The position numbers and the translations under genes were made by a program. The notes beneath the pieces were generated by a model that saw nothing but the letters and a program-made list of their open reading frames with translations, was not told the origin of the DNA and did not search any database. This document shows, one piece after another, positions 18,357 through 26,532 of a stretch of 64,000 nt of DNA (its first letter is position 1; each line of letters opens with the position of its first letter). The DNA comes from Ruegeria discodermiae (lineage in GTDB: Bacteria > Pseudomonadota > Alphaproteobacteria > Rhodobacterales > Rhodobacteraceae): NCBI RefSeq assembly GCF_030758345.1, contig NZ_JAVAMO010000004.1:124001-188000 (forward strand), in the 5' to 3' direction.

Positions 18357-19865
18357 TCATTCGCCGCGCGGAAAGCGCTGGCTTTCCTCGACGGTGTTCA
18401 GATCCATGTGGTTGCGCATGTAGCGTTCCGAGGCGCGTTGCAGCGGCTGGTAGTCCCAGGGATAGTAGCCACCCTGCCGAAGTGCTTCATAGACCACCCA
18501 GCGGCGGGCCTGGCTGGCCCGCACATCAGCGTCATAGGCGTCCAGATCCCAGCGCGCCTCGGATTTGGCGCGCAGCGACTGCAAGGTGCCCTGATGCGCC
18601 GGGCTGTCGGCCAGGTTGGTCAACTCATGCGGATCTGCCTCTAGGTCAAACAGCTGATTGGGGTCCAGCGCGCAGCGGTTATACTTCCACTTGCCATAGC
18701 GCAGGGAAACCAGCGGCGCATGCGAGGCCTCCGCGGCGTATTCCATCGCCACCGGCGCGCTCCGCTCGACGCCATTTGCCAGCGGCACAAGGTCTTCGCC
18801 GTCAGTCCAGGGCGCGATTTCAGCCATATCCACGCCTGCAAGAGCGCCCAGCGTCGGTGTCACGTCGATAGTGGAAACCGGAGTGTCGATCCGCCCGACA
18901 GGCATGTCAGGCGCCGAGATCATCAGAGGCACCCGCGCCGAGCCCTCGTAGAAGCACATCTTGAACCAGAGGCCCCGCTCACCCAGCATGTCGCCGTGAT
19001 CCGACACAAAGAGGATGATCGCCTCTTGCCGTGTGCTCTCCAGCACATGCAGGATTTCACCGATCTTGTCGTCCAGATAGGAGATATTGGCAAAATAGGC
19101 CCGGCGGGATTTGCGGATATCTTCTTCGGTGATGTCGAAACTGCGCCAGTCATTGGCATCAAAGATACGCTGCGAATGCGGGTCCTGATTGTCATAGCCG
19201 AGGTCGGAAACCTGCGGCAGCAGATGTTCGCAATCCTCGTAGAGGTCCCAGTATTTCCGCCGCGCGACGTAAGGGTCATGCGGATGGGTAAAGCTGACGG
19301 TCAGGCACCAAGGGCGCTCGTCCCTGCCACGCGCAAGATCATAGAGCTTGGCGGTGGCGTGATAGGCAACCTCGTCATCATATTCCATCTGGTTCGAGAT
19401 TTCGGCAACGCCCGCGCCAGTGACCGAGCCCATATTGTGATACCACCAGTCGATGCGTTCGCCGGGCTTGCGGTAATCCGGCGTCCAACCGAAATCGGCG
19501 GGATAGATATCGGTGGTCAGACGGTCCTCGAACCCGTGCATCTGATCAGGACCGACGAAATGCATCTTGCCGCTGAGACAGGTGTAGTACCCCGCCCGGC
19601 GCAGATGATGCGCATAGGTCGGAATATCGCTGCGGAACTCGGCTGCATTGTCATAGACCCCGGTGCGCGATGGCAATTGCCCGGACATGAATCCCGCCCG
19701 CCCCGGCGCACAAAGCGGCGAGGCGGTGTAGGTGTTTGCAAACCGGGTCGAGCGCGCGGCAAGGCGCTTGAGGTTGGGCGCATGCAACCAGTCGGCGGGA
19801 CCATCGGGAAATAGAGTTCCGTTAAGCTGATCCACCATCAGGATCAGAATGTTGGGTTGAGTCAT
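18357..19865 (-). CDS. betC: Choline sulfatase
   Basis: 502 residues. It hydrolyses choline-O-sulfate to choline and sulfate, feeding BetA and BetB. The type I sulfatase signature LCAPGR is at about residues 51-56; the Cys at 52 should become the catalytic formylglycine. Metal-ligand motifs include MVDQLNG at the N-terminus and [17 protein letters not shown] in the middle. The C-terminal extension from about residue 400 is typical of choline sulfatases. Its start overlaps the betI stop by 4 bases, indicating coupled translation. Confidence 0.95.
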   Translation of the reverse strand: MTQPNILILMVDQLNGTLFPDGPADWLHAPNLKRLAARSTRFANTYTASPLCAPGRAGFMSGQLPSRTGVYDNAAEFRSDIPTYAHHLRRAGYYTCLSGKMHFVGPDQMHGFEDRLTTDIYPADFGWTPDYRKPGERIDWWYHNMGSVTGAGVAEISNQMEYDDEVAYHATAKLYDLARGRDERPWCLTVSFTHPHDPYVARRKYWDLYEDCEHLLPQVSDLGYDNQDPHSQRIFDANDWRSFDITEEDIRKSRRAYFANISYLDDKIGEILHVLESTRQEAIILFVSDHGDMLGERGLWFKMCFYEGSARVPLMISAPDMPVGRIDTPVSTIDVTPTLGALAGVDMAEIAPWTDGEDLVPLANGVERSAPVAMEYAAEASHAPLVSLRYGKWKYNRCALDPNQLFDLEADPHELTNLADSPAHQGTLQSLRAKSEARWDLDAYDADVRASQARRWVVYEALRQGGYYPWDYQPLQRASERYMRNHMDLNTVEESQRFPRGE

Positions 19866-20434
19866 GACAGTCTGCCTGTGAGCGTATCGAGGATGGTCGA
19901 AGCCTGCCGCACCGCCAGTTCAGGCCGTTCCGGCGCGCCCAATGCGGCCCGGATGTAAAGCCCATCGATCAGGGCAATCAACGTTTCGGCAACATCCTTG
20001 GGGTCTTTGGTCCGGCCCTTCAGCGCATGCACAAGATTGGACCTTATGCGGGATTGGTAAATCTGCCAGAGCCGCAGCGCCTCCTGATTGGACTGGGCCA
20101 TCACGTAGAAGGTCATCCAGGCCGCGATGACATCCGGTGAAAAGCATGACGGCGCGAAACAGGCGCGGATCACCGCCCGCGCGCGATCCTCGGGCGCGGC
20201 GGCCTTCAGCTCGGCACGCGCCTCGGCCGCAAAATCGGCCAGAATACGGCGCATCGCGGCGAGGAATATCTGATCCTTACCGCCGAAATAGTGATGCGCC
20301 AGGGCGCTGGACATACCGGCGCGTTTGGCGATCTGGCTGACGGTGACATCCAGCGAACGGGTCTGGCCAAGCTCGGCAATGGTCGCCCGCACGATGGCTT
20401 CGCGCCGGATCGGCTCCATTCCCAATTTTGGCAT
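19862..20434 (-). CDS. betI: TetR-family choline-responsive repressor BetI
   Basis: 190 residues from the ATG at 20434, which has AAAGGGA about 8 bases upstream. The N-terminal TetR helix-turn-helix includes TVSQIAKRAGMSSALAHHYF, with the rest a ligand-binding helical domain. BetI represses the bet genes and is relieved by choline. It is the first gene of the betICBA block and sits directly behind the palindrome at 20481-20502, so autoregulation of the operon is likely. Confidence 0.93.
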   Translation of the reverse strand: MPKLGMEPIRREAIVRATIAELGQTRSLDVTVSQIAKRAGMSSALAHHYFGGKDQIFLAAMRRILADFAAEARAELKAAAPEDRARAVIRACFAPSCFSPDVIAAWMTFYVMAQSNQEALRLWQIYQSRIRSNLVHALKGRTKDPKDVAETLIALIDGLYIRAALGAPERPELAVRQASTILDTLTGRLS

Positions 20435-20480
20435 CGTCACGTCCCTTTCCGCGAGGTTAGGGAAAACAGCTAGGGTGTTT

Positions 20481-20502
20481 TTATTGACTCGTCAATCAAT
20501 AA
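20481..20502. promoter_or_regulatory. Putative BetI operator
   Basis: TTATTGACTCGTCAATCAATAA contains the perfect inverted repeat ATTGAC-TC-GTCAAT (20483-20496), and its flanks resemble the known BetI operator pattern with TTATTGA and TCAATCAATAA halves. It begins about 45 bases upstream of the betI start codon and ends 18 bases beyond the stop of the DMT transporter gene. Confidence 0.72.
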
Positions 20503-20519
20503 CCCGCAGGCGCCCTGCG

Positions 20520-21431
20520 TCACAGCTTCGGCTCAAGATTGACCGGGGTAATCTGGCGCCGCTGCAACGCCGCCTCGCGCCATGAAATAAAGCTGACCGA
20601 GGCGAGGATCAGCGTGCCACCGGCTACCACCCAGGGGTCGATCCCTTCATCAAAGGCCAGCGCCCCCAGCGCGACCGACCAGACCAGTTGCAGGAAGGTG
20701 GCAGGCTGGGTCACGGCCACTGGCGCGGCTTGCAGCGCGCGAGTCATGCAATAGTGCCCGGCGGTCGCCATCGTTGCGACGAGAAAGACAAAACCGAGAT
20801 CGGAGGGGCTGAATGGCTGCCAGACCACAACGGCAAACGGGGCAAGGAAAACAGCAACCCAGATCGACATCTGCGCCAGCACCAGCGCCGGGCGCACCTC
20901 GTCCACGGTGACCTTGGCCAGCAGATAGGCACCACCCAGCAACAACGTGGTTCCCAGCATCGCCAGATGACCCGCAGAAACTTCGCGGAATCCCGGGCGC
21001 AGAATGATCAACGCACCGATAAATGCAAAGCCGATGGCGGTGATCCGGCGCAAGGCCAACCGCTCCCCCAGCAGGAACACGGCCCCAAGCGTGACATAGA
21101 TCGGGGTCAGATAGTTCATCGCCGTGACCTCGGCCAAGGGGATCTGCGTCATTGCAAAGAACCACAGCATCACCGCCACCGATTGCAGCGCGCCCCTGAT
21201 GCCGAACAGCGCCCATTGGCGGCGTGTGAACCGCGTGGTGATCAGCGGGCGGATCACCGGCAGCACAAAGACCAGACCCAATATATAGCGCAGAAATGCC
21301 AGTTGAACCGGATGCATCGCGTTTCCGATCACCTTGACCAACGCTGTCATCAGTACAAAGCACACGCCCGCAGCGAGCATCCAGAGGATACCGACAAGCG
21401 GGCGCTGCGGTGGGGAATCGGGCATGGGCAT
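20520..21431 (-). CDS. DMT-superfamily (EamA) transporter
   Basis: About 303 residues from the ATG at 21431 (an ATG two codons later is equally possible). It has ten membrane helices in two EamA repeats, the first opening with GILWMLAAGVCFVLMTALVK and the second around GTTLLLGGAYLLAKV. Proteins of this type export amino acids or other small metabolites across the inner membrane; the substrate cannot be inferred. It is immediately upstream of betI on the same strand, separated from it by the BetI operator, so it should be transcribed independently. Confidence 0.87.
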   Translation of the reverse strand: MPMPDSPPQRPLVGILWMLAAGVCFVLMTALVKVIGNAMHPVQLAFLRYILGLVFVLPVIRPLITTRFTRRQWALFGIRGALQSVAVMLWFFAMTQIPLAEVTAMNYLTPIYVTLGAVFLLGERLALRRITAIGFAFIGALIILRPGFREVSAGHLAMLGTTLLLGGAYLLAKVTVDEVRPALVLAQMSIWVAVFLAPFAVVVWQPFSPSDLGFVFLVATMATAGHYCMTRALQAAPVAVTQPATFLQLVWSVALGALAFDEGIDPWVVAGGTLILASVSFISWREAALQRRQITPVNLEPKL

Positions 21432-21471
21432 GAAATGGTTCAACACCCTATGGCCGACCGGGACAACCCCT

Positions 21472-22071
21472 TCACATGCTAATGAGTTTGATGGCAATGG
21501 CCCACATGATCACGCCGATCAGTACGTCCAGCACCTGCCAGGCCCGCGGGCGGGCAAAAAACGGTGCCAGCAGCCGGGCACCATAACCCAGCGAGAAGAA
21601 GAAGACGAAACTTGAGGTCACCGCCCCCAAACCAAAGCTCAGCCGGTCCGGGTATTGCGCCGAAACCGACCCGATCAGCACCACGGTATCCAGATAGACA
21701 TGCGGATTGAGCCAGGTGAGTGCCAGCAGCGTCGCCAATGTCGCCCATAATCCGACACCTGCACCATTGCGGGTCTCCAACGCTTCGCCACCGCGCCAGG
21801 CGGCGTGAAAGCTACGCGCGCCATAGACGGTCAGAAACGCGGCCCCTCCAAAGCGCATGAGCGGCTCGAACCAGGGCACTGCCGTGGCCAGCGCACCAAA
21901 GCCTGCCACACCCGCCGCGATCAGCAGCGCATCCGAGATGGCGCAGCTCAGGCAGACCGCAAAGACATGCGCGTGCCGCAGCCCCTGGCGCAGCACAAAC
22001 GCATTCTGTGCCCCGATCGCCAGGATCAGGCTGAACCCCAGAAGGAAGCCGGGAATGAATGATGCCAGCAT
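21472..22071 (-). CDS. LysE/ArgO family amino-acid exporter
   Basis: 199 residues from the ATG at 22071, preceded by GGAGAGG. About six membrane helices, with LysE signatures FSLILAIGAQNAFVLRQGLR in the first helix and TWLNPHVYLDTVVLIG in the fourth. LysE and ArgO export lysine or arginine and their analogues, preventing toxic build-up. It is divergently transcribed from an ArgP/LysG-type regulator 87 bases away, the standard arrangement for this pair. Lysine versus arginine preference cannot be decided. Confidence 0.92.
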   Translation of the reverse strand: MLASFIPGFLLGFSLILAIGAQNAFVLRQGLRHAHVFAVCLSCAISDALLIAAGVAGFGALATAVPWFEPLMRFGGAAFLTVYGARSFHAAWRGGEALETRNGAGVGLWATLATLLALTWLNPHVYLDTVVLIGSVSAQYPDRLSFGLGAVTSSFVFFFSLGYGARLLAPFFARPRAWQVLDVLIGVIMWAIAIKLISM

Positions 22072-22158
22072 GTGCCTCTCCGCTATGAACGGGGTTTGAC
22101 TAACCGGGCGCATCGCCGCTATCAAATTAAAGATGGTAACGTCAGATAAGTAACTCTA

Positions 22159-23046
22159 ATGCAGTTCGACCCCAACCAGCTGCGCGCCCTTGCCGCGATT
22201 CTGCGACTGGGCAGTTTCGAGGCCGCCGCCGCCGAGTTGGCGGTGACGCAATCGGCCATCTCGCAGCGTATCCGGGCACTGGAGGAACGGGTGGGTGCCG
22301 CGCTGATCGAACGCGTCACGCCTTGCACGGGCACGCGGGCCGGGCTGCGGATCGCCAAACACGCCGAGGATGTCGGCCTGCTTGAGGCGCAGCTGAGCCG
22401 GGACCTGTCGCTGGAGCAAAAGGCAGGGCCCGCCCGTCTGCGCATCGCCGTCAATGCCGACAGCCTCGCCACCTGGTTCGTCGATGCGATGGCACAGGTC
22501 GAGGATGTGCTGTTTGACCTTGTGATAGATGATCAGGACCACTCCGCCGACTGGCTGCGGCGCGGGGCGGTCAGCGCGGCGATCTGTTCCGGCACCAAAG
22601 CCGCGCCGGGCTGTGACGCGGTTCCACTTGGGCATCTGCGGTATCTCGCGACCGCAAGCCCGGCCTTTGCCAATCGCTGGTTTGACAAGGGCGTGAGCGC
22701 GGCAACGCTGTCTGTCGCGCCCTGCATGACCTTCAACCGCAAGGACAATCTGCAACAAAAATGGATCGAGCAGGTGATCGGCAAGCGCGTCACGCCGCCC
22801 AGCCATTTCCTGCCCTCGACCCAGGCCTTCGTCGATGCCGCCTGCGCCGGGCTGGGTTGGGGCATGAATCCCGAGTCACTTGCAGGGCAACCGATCCGCG
22901 ACGGCAAGCTCGTCGCCCTGCTGGCGGATCAACCGCTGGACGTTGCGCTGAGCTGGCAAGTCAGCCGGGTGATGGCCCCGGCGCTCGCCCCCCTCACCCG
23001 CGCCGTGAAACAGGCCGCGCAGGATGGGCTGATCAGGGCGGGCTGA
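22159..23046 (+). CDS. argP: LysR-family regulator, ArgP/LysG type
   Basis: 295 residues. It begins with a winged helix (FDPNQLRALAAILRLGSFEA, then VTQSAISQRIRALEE) and continues with a periplasmic-binding-like effector domain. The short opening before the helix-turn-helix, the phrase RVTPCTGTRAGLR after it, and the divergent LysE/ArgO gene identify it as ArgP/LysG, which activates the exporter in response to basic amino acids. It overlaps the 3' end of the oppositely oriented LysR gene by 14 bases. Confidence 0.9.
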   Translation: MQFDPNQLRALAAILRLGSFEAAAAELAVTQSAISQRIRALEERVGAALIERVTPCTGTRAGLRIAKHAEDVGLLEAQLSRDLSLEQKAGPARLRIAVNADSLATWFVDAMAQVEDVLFDLVIDDQDHSADWLRRGAVSAAICSGTKAAPGCDAVPLGHLRYLATASPAFANRWFDKGVSAATLSVAPCMTFNRKDNLQQKWIEQVIGKRVTPPSHFLPSTQAFVDAACAGLGWGMNPESLAGQPIRDGKLVALLADQPLDVALSWQVSRVMAPALAPLTRAVKQAAQDGLIRAG

Positions 23047-23911
23047 GCGCGCTGGCCCGCCAGTCCAGACCGATGATCCACTCCTTGACCGCCTCAATCG
23101 AAGCGCGCTGAGGCTCGCCGGCATGAGACAGCAGCCATAGCGGGCGCTCTGGTGGCGCGATATCGCCTGTTTCGCACCGCATCAGCCGTGTATCCCCCTC
23201 GGCACAGACCACCGGCAGCGCGGTACGACCCAAACCTGCGCCCACCGCCTCTTGCGCCGTGTCCAGATCACAAACCCGCAGCGCGCTGATGTTGTTCCCC
23301 GCCACGCTGCCAAGCCAGCGCGCCTGTGGCAGCGACGCATGGGCGTCGTCATAGACGATCCAGGGCAGATCGGCGCGCTCGCACTCTGCCCTGGGCCCAT
23401 AAACCGCAAATTTCAGCGCCGCGAGCTTTCGCGCCTTCACGCGCAACCCGCCCGACGCAGGACGGGCGAAGCGCAGCGCAAGATCAGCCTCGCGTTTCGT
23501 CAGGTCGGCATTGCGCGCCTCGGGCACAAGCTCGACTGTCAGTTCCGGATGCTGGCGGGCGAACGGGGCGAAGCCAGGCACCAACACTCGATTGACCAAA
23601 GCCGGTACAGCGCTGACCCGGACCGTTCCGGTGAGGGCGGATTGCGCCAGACCAGCACTCTCGGAAATCTGCAGGTGCTGCATTTCGATCGTTTCGGCCT
23701 GCGTCACGATCCGTTGGCCGAATTCGGTGACCTCATACCTCCCATCCGTCGCACGCGTAAAAAGTGGCGCGCCCAATACGCGTTCCAACGTTCTGATCCG
23801 ACGCGCGATGGTGGTCTCGTTCACGGCGACAAGGCGGCCTGCGCCAGACATCCGCCCAGCGCGATGAAGCGCAAGAAGATATTTCAGGTCGTTCCAGTCA
23901 TGATCCTGCAT
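23033..23911 (-). CDS. LysR-family transcriptional regulator
   Basis: 292 residues with the N-terminal LysR helix-turn-helix (DWNDLKYLLALHRAGRMSGA, then NETTIARRIRTLERVLGAPL) and a C-terminal effector-binding domain. It is convergent with argP, overlapping it by 14 bases, and its promoter region (23912-23998) is shared with the divergent YciI-like gene, a common layout for a LysR protein and its target. Target and effector are not known. Confidence 0.88.
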   Translation of the reverse strand: MQDHDWNDLKYLLALHRAGRMSGAGRLVAVNETTIARRIRTLERVLGAPLFTRATDGRYEVTEFGQRIVTQAETIEMQHLQISESAGLAQSALTGTVRVSAVPALVNRVLVPGFAPFARQHPELTVELVPEARNADLTKREADLALRFARPASGGLRVKARKLAALKFAVYGPRAECERADLPWIVYDDAHASLPQARWLGSVAGNNISALRVCDLDTAQEAVGAGLGRTALPVVCAEGDTRLMRCETGDIAPPERPLWLLSHAGEPQRASIEAVKEWIIGLDWRASALSPP

Positions 23912-23998
23912 TTTTGCAGAATGAACTTACCCACTTGCCAGATCAACCTGCATGAAAGCCGGGTTAGTCTGTGTTCCCGAACACATGCAGGAGATGAC

Positions 23999-24301
23999 AT
24001 GACAACCTTTATCATTCTGTTTGAGGACAACCCGGATGCCGACCTCGACATCCGCAAAAAGCATATGAGTGCACATCTGGCCTTTCTGGAAGCGCATGCA
24101 GACGCCATTAGTGCTGCGGGTCCGCTTTCCAGCCCCACGGGCGCAGGTCAGGGAGGATTGTGGATCGTCGCTGCCGAGACAGAAGACAAGGTCGAGCAAC
24201 TGGTGCATCGCGATCCGTTCTGGGACACCGGGTTGCGCCAAAGCTATCGCATTCTGCGATGGCGGCAGGTCTTTGCAAACGGCATCCGGCAGATCACCTA
24301 G
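23999..24301 (+). CDS. YciI family protein
   Basis: 100 residues from an ATG with GGAG about 7 bases upstream. It shows the YciI fold markers: an opening strand MTTFIILFEDNPDADLDIRK, the HMSAHLAFLE helix with a conserved His, and the late EQLVHRDPFWDTGL containing the conserved Asp. YciI proteins are small dimeric ferredoxin-like proteins, some with dehydrochlorinase-like activity, most uncharacterised. It is divergent from the LysR gene 87 bases away, and may be its target. Confidence 0.85.
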   Translation: MTTFIILFEDNPDADLDIRKKHMSAHLAFLEAHADAISAAGPLSSPTGAGQGGLWIVAAETEDKVEQLVHRDPFWDTGLRQSYRILRWRQVFANGIRQIT

Positions 24302-24309
24302 GGCCGCGC

Positions 24310-25068
24310 CTATCCCCCGGCCCTGGCCAACGCGCGCAGCAATTCGCCGCTTTCGGGGTCGGCGGGAAAATACAGCTCAACCTTCAGATCATCCAGCAAC
24401 AGGTCCTCGGGCGTGCCGAACTGGGCGATGGTGGCAAACAGCGCCAGCCGCATATCGCCCATCCGCAGGATCGTGGGCACCACCGGCGCACGCGCGTGAT
24501 CCGCAGGCGGCGGCATCTGCGTCAGATGATCCGCCACCGCGTCCAGCCGGGCCACCCCACCCTGCGAGGCACTTTCGATCCGCAACCGAAGGGCGGCGTG
24601 ACGGGCCACCTCGGGCCAATTCTCGACCAGACCCGGCAAATGATCCGACATCAGCAGATCAAGCAGGCTGCCGCCCTCGGAAAGCCCCAACTGGCCGTAA
24701 AGCAACTGTGCAGCTGCGTTCATGCGCAGCACCGTCCAGAGCCGGTCGAGGGCGAGCGCGGGATAAGGCGAATGACTGTCCAGCATATGCGCGACCGCCG
24801 CGCGGATTGGGGCCATATCGTCAGCTTCCCACGGGCGTTGCGGATAGCGTGGGGCAAAACCCGCAGTGACCAGCATCTGATTGCGCGCATCCAGCGGCAT
24901 TTGCAGAGCGTCGCCCAGACGCCCGATCATCTCGCGGCTGGGGCGGGCGCGACCGGTCTCCAGAAAGGATATGTGCCGGGACGAGACCTCGGCCTCGACC
25001 GCGAGTTGCAGTTGCGACATCCGGCGCGCGGCGCGCCAGGTTTTCAGTGTGCTGGGAAACTCTGTCAT
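24310..25068 (-). CDS. XRE regulator with MmyB-like ligand domain
   Basis: 252 residues from the ATG at 25068; a TTG two codons upstream is also in frame. The N-terminal helix-turn-helix covers about 10-65 (RMSQLQLAVEAEVSSRHISF). The C-terminal half, with the NAAAQLLYGQLG and VENWPEVARHAALRLR segments, matches the MmyB-like PAS-type domain thought to bind a small or fatty ligand. It faces a small membrane-protein gene across a 108-base gap that contains a perfect TTACCT-TGC-AGGTAA palindrome, the probable operator. Confidence 0.87.
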   Translation of the reverse strand: MTEFPSTLKTWRAARRMSQLQLAVEAEVSSRHISFLETGRARPSREMIGRLGDALQMPLDARNQMLVTAGFAPRYPQRPWEADDMAPIRAAVAHMLDSHSPYPALALDRLWTVLRMNAAAQLLYGQLGLSEGGSLLDLLMSDHLPGLVENWPEVARHAALRLRIESASQGGVARLDAVADHLTQMPPPADHARAPVVPTILRMGDMRLALFATIAQFGTPEDLLLDDLKVELYFPADPESGELLRALARAGG

Positions 25069-25103
25069 ACCCAAAGCATAGCGTGGACCCGGACGAAGGT
25101 CAG

Positions 25104-25118
25104 TTACCTTGCAGGTAA
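25104..25118. promoter_or_regulatory. Palindromic operator between XRE regulator and membrane protein genes
   Basis: TTACCT-TGC-AGGTAA is a perfect 6-3-6 inverted repeat, 36 bases upstream of the XRE start and 58 bases upstream of the membrane-protein start. The gap holds no other strong symmetry. It is the best candidate site for the adjacent XRE regulator. Confidence 0.6.
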
Positions 25119-25176
25119 TTGCACCGATGACCCCCGACAGCTCATCCTGGGATCATATCCATTAAGGAGGACAGAG

Positions 25177-25614
25177 ATGTCACAGAGTTTCCATAAGTTC
25201 TGGCTCAAGATCACCGCCCTGGTCGTGGCCAGTTTTGCTCCGGTCTTCTTCCTTGGCTCCATCGAGGCCACGACCGGCCCCGCCCGCATCACACTTGACC
25301 TTCTGGGCTGGCCATTGGACGGCAGCGCAACCTTCGCAGCGCCCGATACGCGCTTTTTGTCGGCATTGGCGGGTGGGTTCCTGCTGGGCTGGGGCGTGAT
25401 GATCTGGAACCTGTCAGAACACGTCTATGATCACGCGCCGGAAGCCGTGCGCAAGAGCGTGCTCTATGGCATTCTCGCCTGGTTCGTTCTGGATAGTGCA
25501 GGCTCGGCGGCCTCGGGCAACGTGTCAAACGTGTTCTTTAACCTGATCGTTCTGCTGATCGGCGTCGGCCCACTCTGGCGACCGGCACAGGAGAGTGCTG
25601 CGGTTACCGGATAA
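25177..25614 (+). CDS. Small integral membrane protein of unknown function
   Basis: 145 residues from an ATG with an ideal AAGGAGG site 6-7 bases upstream. Four hydrophobic segments can be seen: ITALVVASFAPVFFLGSI (about 12-29), LSALAGGFLLGWGVMIW (about 61-77), VLYGILAWFVLDSAGSAA (about 95-112), and NVFFNLIVLLIGVGPLW (about 118-134). No catalytic motif is recognised. It is probably the regulated target of the divergent XRE gene, given the palindrome between them and the strong ribosome site. Confidence 0.82.
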   Translation: MSQSFHKFWLKITALVVASFAPVFFLGSIEATTGPARITLDLLGWPLDGSATFAAPDTRFLSALAGGFLLGWGVMIWNLSEHVYDHAPEAVRKSVLYGILAWFVLDSAGSAASGNVSNVFFNLIVLLIGVGPLWRPAQESAAVTG

Positions 25615-25634
25615 ATCGTCACAGCAGCGTGCAC

Positions 25635-25662
25635 AAAAAAAGCCCGGAGCGATGCTCCGGGC
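25635..25662 (-). terminator. Rho-independent terminator of yebC
   Basis: GCCCGGAGC and GCTCCGGGC form a perfect 9-base stem with a 3-base loop, followed on the minus strand by seven T (plus-strand A-run 25635-25641). It lies just downstream of the yebC stop. The convergent membrane-protein gene ends at 25614, so the stem could also slow transcription arriving from that side. Confidence 0.9.
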
Positions 25663-25684
25663 CATGTCATTCCTCAAAGCGCGA

Positions 25685-26425
25685 TCAAAGCTGCGCCATG
25701 ACCTCGTCATCGGCCTCGAAATTGGTGGTCACGCGCTGGATGTCGTCATCATCCTCCAGTGCATCCACCAGCCGCATCAGCTTTTGCATGCCATCCAGAT
25801 CAAGCTCGGTGGTTGTGGTTGGTTTCCACACCAGCTTGGTGGATTCGGATTCACCAAGCGCCGCCTCCAGCGCGTTTGACACGTCGTTCAGATCGGTATC
25901 CGCGCAATAGATAATATGGCCGTCTTCGGAGCTTTCCACATCCTCTGCGCCAGCCTCGATCGCGGCCTCAAAGATCGTATCGGCGTCGCCCGCCTCAGCC
26001 GTGTACATCACCTCGCCCTTGCGTTCGAACATGAACCCGACCGAGCCGGTCTCGCCCAGGTTTCCGCCGTTCTTGGAGAAGGTTGACCGCACGGTCGAAG
26101 CAGTGCGGTTGCGGTTGTCGGTCATCGCCTCGACGATTACCGCCACGCCGTTGGGGCCATAGCCCTCATAGCGGATCTCTTCGTAATCGTCGCCCTCGCC
26201 CGCTTGCGATTTCTTGATCGCGCGGTCGATCACGTCCTTGGGGACCGAGTTCGATTTGGCCTCTTTTACCGCCAGACGCAGGCGCGGGTTCTTGTCGGGG
26301 TCGGGATCGCCCATCTTGGCCGCGACGGTGATTTCCTTGCTGAGCTTGGAAAACAGCTTGGAGCGCGCCGCATCCTGACGCCCCTTGCGGTGCTGAATAT
26401 TTGCCCATTTGGAATGGCCGGCCAT
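25685..26425 (-). CDS. yebC: YebC/PmpR family protein
   Basis: 246 residues beginning [20 protein letters not shown], the highly conserved YebC N-terminus, followed by the three-domain body with [20 protein letters not shown]. YebC/TACO1 proteins have been described as transcription regulators and more recently as translation factors that help ribosomes on difficult sequences. The gene ends at a strong terminator. The divergent SLC13 permease starts about 107 bases from its start codon. Confidence 0.95.
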   Translation of the reverse strand: MAGHSKWANIQHRKGRQDAARSKLFSKLSKEITVAAKMGDPDPDKNPRLRLAVKEAKSNSVPKDVIDRAIKKSQAGEGDDYEEIRYEGYGPNGVAVIVEAMTDNRNRTASTVRSTFSKNGGNLGETGSVGFMFERKGEVMYTAEAGDADTIFEAAIEAGAEDVESSEDGHIIYCADTDLNDVSNALEAALGESESTKLVWKPTTTTELDLDGMQKLMRLVDALEDDDDIQRVTTNFEADDEVMAQL

Positions 26426-26532
26426 ATCGTCCTCGTTGCTCGGTGTTCTGACTGGCGATCATATAGACCCTTGCGGGCAAAAGGATCAAGGGACCGGCTT
26501 GCCCGCGCGCCACCCATCCCTATGGTGGCAGC

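Noticed and set aside
19735-19742. TTTGCAAA inside betC
   Set aside because: Lies in the coding sequence (residues FANT of the sulfatase), far from any promoter; probably chance.
18720-19814. Plus-strand open frame of 364 codons opposite betC
   Set aside because: Antisense of choline sulfatase, whose active-site motif is intact; no independent support.
24272-24279. TTTGCAAA inside the YciI-family gene
   Set aside because: Within coding sequence near its 3' end, no pairing box and no linked propionate gene; chance match.
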